46,216 bases of DNA from an uncultured Opitutia bacterium. GTDB taxonomy: Bacteria; Verrucomicrobiota; Verrucomicrobiia; Opitutales; Opitutaceae. The notes under the pieces were generated by a model. That model made no database searches and was not told the origin of the DNA. It worked only from the letters and a program-made list of their open reading frames with translations. The stretch covers positions 1 through 46,216 of the forward strand of contig CAIKTR010000132.1 in the NCBI GenBank assembly GCA_903830425.1, in the 5' to 3' direction. Below are positions 41,309 through 46,216 of this stretch, one piece after another. A program made the position numbers and the translations under genes. Position 1 is the stretch's first letter; every line of letters begins with the position of its first letter.

Positions 41309-42449
41309 CGGCCCGCGGGGCGCGTCCAAAGGCGCGCCGCAGTTCCTGCAGATAAGCCAGGCCGTAGCGCTTTTCCGGGAGCAGGAAGCTGTACTCGGTC
41401 CATTCGTTCCACGCGTTCACAAAGACCGCAAAGGGATGCTGCGGATCCTGGCGCACGTGCTCCACCGCGCGCCGGCAGAGCTGGCCGAAGCGCCGCGGGG
41501 TGTTCCCCGTCACGATGTGGCCGTAGGGATAACCGTGCCCGCCCGTGAGCTTCGACGGGGGAAACGGCCACGGCAGCTGCGGATCGCAGCGCATCGTGAC
41601 ATCCCACCCCATCGTCACGACCGGACAGTGCGGCAGCGGCGTGGCGGCCAGGGCCCGCCACTTGCGGGCGTGCTCCGCCATGACGTCGGGGTACCGCTGG
41701 ACGAGCCCGGCGCCCGGCTGGCCGGTCGAGTTGATGTTGTAGGTGGTGGTGCTGTGAAAACCCGCGTCCTTCAGCCCGGCGGCCGCGCCCGGTTCCCAGA
41801 TCATGGCATTCCAGTGCATGGGCGGCAGGCCGCCCGCCCGCAGCCGGCGGTCGATCCGGGCAAAAATCCGGCGCGTCGCCGCCGGCCCGCCGAGTTGCTT
41901 CACCAGCTCCTCCGGCTGGAAGAGGCTGAAGAACAGCCTCCCCTCCACCTGCCAGTAGTTTGGCTGGTTGAAATAGTGCTCCTGCGCGTAGGCGATCACG
42001 CGCTCGAGGTCCTGGGGCGAGTGGCGCATCGGCAGCCAGGAGTTCCAGGGCTGGTCAAAGGGCGCGGGGAAATAGTCGGACCACGCGTGGTTGGCCCACA
42101 TCAGGGCAAACTTCAGCCGGCGGCGGTTCGGCGCCCGGAGAAACCCCCGCTCCAGGGCCTCCTCCATCAGCTTCACCCCGCTGTACCAATACCAGTCGAA
42201 GATGAAGACGTCGACGCCATGGTCCGCCGCCAGCGCGACCTCGCGGGCGGCCCAGCGCGGGTCGCTTTCGTCAAAGCACCCCCAGCTCGGCTGGAGCGGC
42301 AGGCGGTGTCCCTTGAAGCGCGGGATCGCCGACTTCACCAGCTCCCATTCGCACCAGCCCTCGCCTTTCCACGAGCTCGCGTGGTCGTAGCTGTGCCACA
42401 GGGGGCAGTAGATGACGGCGACTTCCGGGCGCTGGGTGACTTGGGGCAT
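41298..42449 (-). CDS. GH99-like / WbsX-type protein
   Basis: A 383-residue TIM-barrel protein of the glycoside hydrolase 99-like (WbsX/glycosyltransferase_WbsX) group. Recognisable parts are AVIYCPLWHSYD at the start, ALAADHGVDVFIFDWYWYSG, LKFALMWANHAWSDYFPAP, and NAWNEWTEYSFLLPEKRYG near the end, which matches the family's terminal NEWxExxxLxP signature. GH99 enzymes are endo-alpha-mannosidases; WbsX relatives occur in polysaccharide loci and most are uncharacterised. No signal peptide is visible. It converges on the ABC ATPase gene. Mannoside metabolism would fit the beta-mannosidase elsewhere in the window but is speculative. Confidence 0.8.
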   Translation of the reverse strand: MPQVTQRPEVAVIYCPLWHSYDHASSWKGEGWCEWELVKSAIPRFKGHRLPLQPSWGCFDESDPRWAAREVALAADHGVDVFIFDWYWYSGVKLMEEALERGFLRAPNRRRLKFALMWANHAWSDYFPAPFDQPWNSWLPMRHSPQDLERVIAYAQEHYFNQPNYWQVEGRLFFSLFQPEELVKQLGGPAATRRIFARIDRRLRAGGLPPMHWNAMIWEPGAAAGLKDAGFHSTTTYNINSTGQPGAGLVQRYPDVMAEHARKWRALAATPLPHCPVVTMGWDVTMRCDPQLPWPFPPSKLTGGHGYPYGHIVTGNTPRRFGQLCRRAVEHVRQDPQHPFAVFVNAWNEWTEYSFLLPEKRYGLAYLQELRRAFGRAPRAGGR

Positions 42450-42531
42450 GGCGGCGCAGGTGCGCAGAGAGTGAGCAAGCCGCGTTTTCTCGGCAGTGCA
42501 AGCCGGGCGTGCGGCCCGCGCGCCGGGTTCC

Positions 42532-43419
42532 TCAGTCGAACCGCACCAGCCGACCCGGGGCCGGAACCGCGACCGCCTCGGTCAGCTGGTCCGGCGCAAA
42601 CACGGCCGCGGGTAACACCAAATCGAGGGCGGCCGCCGTGACCTGGAAGCGCGTCTTGTCCCGCGTCACGTCATTGCGCAGGTCGATGGTCTTCGGGAGG
42701 TATTGTTCGCCGACCTTCTTGAGGTCGACCAGGGACAGCGTCCGCAGCACCCGGCCATTCGGGGCGATGAGCTCGGTCTGCACCGGCACGTTGAACTGCG
42801 TGTCGAGGGACACCCGCACCCCGCCGATGTCGCGATGCTGGGCGGCCCAGGCGGCGGGCGGGACGAAGAAAAACACATGAGCCGGGCGGCTGCGCACGCG
42901 GCTGACCCGCTCGAGCGTGGCATCGGGCCAGTAGAGGTAGGGCATCTGGAGCTCGAAGGCCGTGAGCTCGACGCCGGGGACCAGCGGTTCGAACGCGTCC
43001 ACCCGGCGCGTGGTCGTCGCGCCCTTGGCGGCATCCGTGCACCAGACGCCGGCGTCTTCGCCGTTCTGAATCAGCAGGCGGCGCTCGCCGGAGGCGGCGG
43101 AGGCGACGGTCACCCGGGTGACGGCGCCCTGCTCATTGCGGGAGCCCCAGAGTTTGCCCGGCAGCACCCGCTCCTCGCCGCGCCGGGGCATCACCCGCAG
43201 CGCGAACTCGAGGTAATACTGCCCGGGAATCCCCGCGGCGCGGAACGCGGCCAGCACGCGGCGGCCCTCGGCCTGGTCGGGCTGCCCCAACTGGAGGTAC
43301 GGGGCCGGCGACTGGCCGGGACCCGGAGCCGGTCCCCCGCGGGCAACGGTCGCCGCCAGCCACGCGGAAATAAAAAACGCCCGCCGAATGAAGGCGGGCG
43401 CGTGCAGCGAAACCGGCAT
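42532..43419 (-). CDS. Exported LolA-like (outer-membrane lipoprotein-sorting) protein
   Basis: A 295-residue protein with an N-terminal export signal (FIRRAFFISAWLAATVARG, about 10-28). The mature part resembles the LolA/outer-membrane lipoprotein-sorting fold. Long beta-strands include VRVSLDTQFNVPVQTELIA and QYLPKTIDLRNDV; the end reads TAAALDLVLPAAVFAPDQL, the usual pattern of this superfamily. It may carry lipids or lipoproteins in the periplasm; a true LolA role is unproven. It starts 4 bases after the secG stop. A terminator-like hairpin spans codons 7-18, so either transcription reads through it or the gene starts further downstream from its own promoter. Confidence 0.6.
   Translation of the reverse strand: MPVSLHAPAFIRRAFFISAWLAATVARGGPAPGPGQSPAPYLQLGQPDQAEGRRVLAAFRAAGIPGQYYLEFALRVMPRRGEERVLPGKLWGSRNEQGAVTRVTVASAASGERRLLIQNGEDAGVWCTDAAKGATTTRRVDAFEPLVPGVELTAFELQMPYLYWPDATLERVSRVRSRPAHVFFFVPPAAWAAQHRDIGGVRVSLDTQFNVPVQTELIAPNGRVLRTLSLVDLKKVGEQYLPKTIDLRNDVTRDKTRFQVTAAALDLVLPAAVFAPDQLTEAVAVPAPGRLVRFD
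43368..43400 (-). terminator. Intrinsic-terminator-like hairpin downstream of secG
   Basis: On the minus strand an 8-bp GC stem (CGCCCGCC/GGCGGGCG) with a 7-base loop is followed at once by TTTTTTATTT. It begins 24 bases past the secG stop, a classical intrinsic terminator position. It also lies inside the first codons of the LolA-like frame. Confidence 0.75.
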
Positions 43420-43423
43420 GAGC

Positions 43424-43765
43424 TCAGGGCTTCGCGGGAGCCGCGGGCGTCGCCGGGGCCGGATGGGCCGCGGGGACCGCAATCGTCGGCAGGGCGTCGC
43501 CGGTGGCCGCGGCCGCATGCTTCCGCTGGTAGATGTGGCCGAGATAGAGGACGAAGCTCAGGATGAAGAACGCGATCGCCGCATTGATCGTCGCCTTGCT
43601 CAGGACGTTGCCCGTGTCGGCGCCAAACGTCGCCTCGGTCATGCCCCCGCCCAAGGCGGAGCCCACGCCGCCATCGGTCTTGGCCTTCTGCGCCAGGACC
43701 ACGAGCACGAGGAAGAGTGAAATGACGATCAGGAGGACGGTCAGAATCGTGAGGAGAATACTCAT
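43424..43765 (-). CDS. secG: Preprotein translocase subunit SecG
   Basis: A 113-residue inner-membrane protein with two transmembrane helices (about 5-26 and 59-78) separated by the SecG loop DGGVGSALGGGMTEATFGADTGNVLSKAT. SecG assists the SecYEG channel during SecA-driven export. The C-terminus carries an Ala/Pro-rich tail of about 30 residues (PTIAVPAAHPAPATPAAPAKP-like), longer than the E. coli form relative to the second helix. Its putative promoter leaves only a very short 5' leader. parB lies upstream on the same strand, 123 bases away. Confidence 0.93.
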   Translation of the reverse strand: MSILLTILTVLLIVISLFLVLVVLAQKAKTDGGVGSALGGGMTEATFGADTGNVLSKATINAAIAFFILSFVLYLGHIYQRKHAAAATGDALPTIAVPAAHPAPATPAAPAKP

Positions 43766-43775
43766 GTGAACGGGC

Positions 43776-43805
43776 AGAAAATCAGGCGGGCGCGGGAGTT
43801 GTCAA
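43776..43805 (-). promoter_or_regulatory. Putative sigma-70 promoter of secG
   Basis: On the minus strand a perfect TTGACA (43805-43800) is followed after 18 bases by TTTTCT (43781-43776), or after 16 bases by GATTTT (43783-43778). The -10 match is only three of six. Transcription would start about four to six bases before the secG ATG at 43765. Confidence 0.42.
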
Positions 43806-43888
43806 TCATGTGGTTGCGCCCCGCCACCGGTCGCCGGGCGCAGGCCAGGGTCCGGAAACAGCGCCGCGTGACAGCCGACGGCCGGGGC

Positions 43889-44797
43889 TCAGGTCTCGAC
43901 ACCGAACTTCTCCAGCAGTCGCTGAAGATCCTCATTGCCATGATATTCAATGACAATGCGGCCTTTTTTGGGCGCATGGAGCACGGCCACCCGGGCGCCG
44001 AAATGGGAGGAAAGTTTCTGCGCGATGCCCTCCACGGCTGCGGCGTCCTGGGCGGAGCCGCCGCGCGCGTGACTGCGGCGGGGCGCTTTGCCCGTTGCCT
44101 TGCGGTCCTGCACGAGCTTCTCGGTGGTCCGCACGCTGAGGCCCCCCTCGATCACGCGCCGGGCGAGCACGGCCCGCTGCGCGGGGTCGGTGATCCCGAG
44201 CAGGACCTTGGCATGGCCGACGCTCAGGAGGCCCTTCGCGATGAAGCCCTGGATCTCCGCGTCGAGCGCGAGCAGGCGCAGGGTGTTGGCCACGGTGGCG
44301 CGGGCCTTGCCGACGCGGTCCGCCGCGATCTCCTGCGTCAGGTCGAAGTCGCGGATCAGGCTGGCGTAGCCGTGGGCCTCCTCGATCGGGTTGAGCCCTT
44401 CGCGCTGGAGGTTCTCGATCAGGCCGAGCGCGGCCGCCGAGGCATTGCTGGCCTCCACGATCCGCGCGGGAATGGCCTTGAGCTTGAGGTGCTGGAACGC
44501 GCGCCAGCGGCGTTCCCCCGCGATGAGCTGGTAGCGCTCGCCCGCCTTCCGCACCACGATCGGCTGCAGCAGGCCCTCCGACCGGATGCTCTCGGCCAGC
44601 TCGCCGAGCTGCTCGGCCGGGATCTCCCGGCGGGCCTGGTACGGGCTGGGCTCGACCAGGTGCACCGCAATCTCCTGGTAGCCGGGGGCGGACGGGGCGG
44701 CGCCGGGCGCGGCCTCGAGTTTGGGGGCGGCGGGGGCGGCGCTGGCGATGAGGCCGCCGAGTCCGCGGCCGAGACGTGATTTGGGTGCGGCGGCCAT
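43889..44797 (-). CDS. parB: Chromosome partitioning protein ParB
   Basis: A 302-residue ParB/Spo0J CTPase that loads at parS and organises the origin region. The N-terminus SRLGRGLGGLI matches the ParA-contacting motif. The CTP-binding GERRWRA is at 94-100 and ENLQR at 128-132. A helix-turn-helix follows (LTQEIAADRVGKARATVANTLRLL), and the C-terminal dimerisation part ends FGARVAVLHAPKKGRIVIEYHG. parA, normally just upstream, is not here: the upstream gene is the LysM protein, 4 bases away. I found no parS-like TGTTTCACGTGAAACA in the window. Confidence 0.95.
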   Translation of the reverse strand: MAAAPKSRLGRGLGGLIASAAPAAPKLEAAPGAAPSAPGYQEIAVHLVEPSPYQARREIPAEQLGELAESIRSEGLLQPIVVRKAGERYQLIAGERRWRAFQHLKLKAIPARIVEASNASAAALGLIENLQREGLNPIEEAHGYASLIRDFDLTQEIAADRVGKARATVANTLRLLALDAEIQGFIAKGLLSVGHAKVLLGITDPAQRAVLARRVIEGGLSVRTTEKLVQDRKATGKAPRRSHARGGSAQDAAAVEGIAQKLSSHFGARVAVLHAPKKGRIVIEYHGNEDLQRLLEKFGVET

Positions 44798-44801
44798 GGT
44801 G

Positions 44802-45371
44802 TTATTTGGCTTCGGGGGTGGGAATGAAAAGGGTCTGGCCGGCCTGGATGCGCGAGGGATCCGTGAGCTTGTTGGCGTTGATGATGTCCTGCGACCTTCC
44901 GCCGGTCTTCTTCGCGATCACCGCCAGGGTGTCGCCCTTCTGCACGGTGTAGCTGACGCCTTCCTTGGCGTAATTGTCGGTGAAGCTGGCCGGCACGGTC
45001 GGCCGGGTGGCCAGCCCGCGGGCGAGCGAGTCCATCGCGGCGTTCGTCGCCTCGCCGAGGCGCTTGATCTGGGCGGTGGCCCGTTCCGCGGTGACGGCGT
45101 CGCCGGCGTTGATCGCACGCTTGAGCTCGGTGATGGCGTCGTGCAGCTGCGAGAGCGTGGCGTAGGCCGGGCTGTCGGCGCTGACCTTGTCGCGCAGTTC
45201 GGCGTTCTGCCGCTCGAGTTGCTCGACCCGCAGGGAGAGTTCCCCGACCCGTTGCACCAGGCCGCGCAGGTCCTCGCGCAGGTTCGCCAGCTCCACCTGG
45301 GGAGAGGTCGTCTGGCCGGGGGCCGCAGTCGCGCCGAGCAGCGCGCCGGCGAAAAACAATCGGGTCAGCAT
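44802..45371 (-). CDS. Exported coiled-coil LysM protein
   Basis: A 189-residue exported protein. It has a signal peptide (MLTRLFFAGALLGATAAPG, 1-19) and an amphipathic helical stretch from about 25 to 62 (LREDLRGLVQRVGELSLRVE...) likely to form a coiled coil. A second helix follows, then one C-terminal LysM domain (about 141-186): SYTVQKGDTLAVIAKKTGG, IINANKLTDPSRIQAGQTLFIP. LysM binds N-acetylglucosamine polymers, so it should sit on peptidoglycan. No catalytic domain is present. parB starts four bases after its stop, so the two are probably in one transcript together with fmt. Confidence 0.88.
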   Translation of the reverse strand: MLTRLFFAGALLGATAAPGQTTSPQVELANLREDLRGLVQRVGELSLRVEQLERQNAELRDKVSADSPAYATLSQLHDAITELKRAINAGDAVTAERATAQIKRLGEATNAAMDSLARGLATRPTVPASFTDNYAKEGVSYTVQKGDTLAVIAKKTGGRSQDIINANKLTDPSRIQAGQTLFIPTPEAK

Positions 45372-45414
45372 GGTGTCGCAGCTTGGGCAAGCGCCCGGGA
45401 AAAACAAGGAAGAC

Positions 45415-46216
45415 CTAGCGCCGGAACGGCGTGGCGGCCACCAGCGGCGTCATCGGACGGCTGGCGATCCGGGTCCCCGCCGGCACGGCAAATCCGCGCA
45501 GGAATTCCGCCGCCGCCAGCAGGCGCCCGCCCGGTCGCTGCAGCCGGCGCAGCCGGAGCACCCCGGCCCCCGTGCCGACCAGCAGGCCGTCCGCCTCCGC
45601 CCCGAGCACCTCGCCGGGCGCACCGGCCCCGGGCCGGGCGTCGGCCAGGCCCACCTTCACCTCCTGGCCGTCGAGGGTCACGGCGCAGGCGGGCCAGGGA
45701 AACAGGCCGTTGATCCGCGCCGCCAGTTCGGTTGCGGGCCGGGCAAAGTCCAGGGCGCCGTCGCCTTTTTCGAGCCGGCGGCAGTAGCTGGCGGCGTCCG
45801 CCGCCTGCGGCGTGAACGCCAGCGTGCCCAGGCGCAACCGCGGCAGGGTCCGCGCCAGCAGGGGCACGCAGGCGGCGGCCAGCGCGGCCTCCAGGTCCGC
45901 GGCGGTCGTGTCCGCACCGATCGCCACTCGCTCGCGGTCCGCGATCGGGCCGGCATCCAGGCGGCGGATGATCCGCATCAGGGTGACCCCCGTCTCGTGC
46001 TCGCCGCAGGCGATGGCGGTCTGGATCGGCGAGGCCCCGCGATACTGCGGCAGCAGGGAGGTGTGCAGGTTCAGCGTGCCGAGGCGGGGCGTGGCGATGA
46101 ACGCGTCGTCGAGGATGCGGCCGTAGGCCATGACCAGCGCCACGTCGGCGGCGCACGCGGCGAGTGCGGCGCGGGTTTCCGCCGTGAGCGTTTCCGGCTG
46201 GTGCACCGGCAGGCCG
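45415..46216 (-). CDS. fmt: Methionyl-tRNA formyltransferase (N-terminus beyond window)
   Basis: The C-terminal 266 or so residues of Fmt, which formylates initiator Met-tRNA with 10-formyl-THF. The visible part starts at GLPVHQPETL and includes the catalytic region: the Asn and His of LGTLNLHTSLLPQYRGASPIQ and the Asp of RIIRRLDAGPI. The C-terminal OB-like domain begins near INGLFPWPACAV. The frame runs open to the window edge; the GTG at 46206 is internal, not the start. It is followed by the LysM gene 43 bases downstream on the same strand. def, its usual partner, would lie outside the window if present. Confidence 0.95.
   Translation of the reverse strand, partial: GLPVHQPETLTAETRAALAACAADVALVMAYGRILDDAFIATPRLGTLNLHTSLLPQYRGASPIQTAIACGEHETGVTLMRIIRRLDAGPIADRERVAIGADTTAADLEAALAAACVPLLARTLPRLRLGTLAFTPQAADAASYCRRLEKGDGALDFARPATELAARINGLFPWPACAVTLDGQEVKVGLADARPGAGAPGEVLGAEADGLLVGTGAGVLRLRRLQRPGGRLLAAAEFLRGFAVPAGTRIASRPMTPLVAATPFRR

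Overview
The window is one contiguous stretch of very GC-rich bacterial chromosome, densely packed with about 38 protein genes on both strands. I see no rRNA, tRNA, CRISPR array, insertion sequence or prophage. The mixture points to a Verrucomicrobiota genome of the Opitutaceae type: high GC, many glycoside hydrolases and sugar-handling genes, a monomeric NADP isocitrate dehydrogenase, URO-D-like proteins, and housekeeping genes scattered outside their usual clusters. That assignment is inference from gene content; no phylogenetic marker was compared. Most starts lack a Shine-Dalgarno sequence and instead follow a pyrimidine-rich leader.

Layout. 1-4060 (minus): the start of an exported protein, a LacZ-type beta-galactosidase and an alpha/beta hydrolase. 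4154-6709 (plus): mutS. 6751-10342 (minus): a DAHP synthase, then the row maf, TonB/TolA-like protein and RluA-type pseudouridine synthase, the last two coupled by a GTGA overlap. 10444-13447 (plus): glutamine-dependent NAD synthetase and hemL. 13461-15048 (minus): mazG and a XerC/D recombinase. 15136-19368 (plus): trpC and rsmA (GTGA overlap), an exported unknown, a GlsB-type membrane protein, then a GNAT acetyltransferase and an exported isoaspartyl peptidase (ATGA overlap).

19376-33004 is mostly carbohydrate metabolism on the minus strand: a GH4 glycosidase, xylulokinase, a xylose-isomerase-like protein, a short GH2 beta-mannosidase, a FucP-like permease and a URO-D-like protein with a possible zinc motif. 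Interspersed are a tip-less GreA/GreB-like protein, monomeric icd, an RsmH-like methyltransferase with an N-terminal extension, PhnA/YjdM, and two very small basic proteins. 33186-37469 (plus) holds a POT-like transporter, an exported M3 oligopeptidase and an outer-membrane beta-barrel closed by a strong terminator.

37569-42449: aspartate aminotransferase with a mercaptopyruvate sulfurtransferase, a tandem ribbon-helix-helix protein facing an orphan sugar-ABC ATPase, and a GH99-like/WbsX protein. 42532-46216 (minus) runs fmt (cut by the window end), an exported LysM protein, parB, secG and a LolA-like exported protein. A terminator-like hairpin lies inside the first codons of that last gene.

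I found no classical new defence or mobile system. The most unusual items are the GreA-like protein without its catalytic tip, the terminator inside the lolA-like ORF, the tandem RHH regulator, the URO-D and xylose-isomerase homologues with altered metal-site residues, the RsmH variant, and the small lysine-rich proteins.
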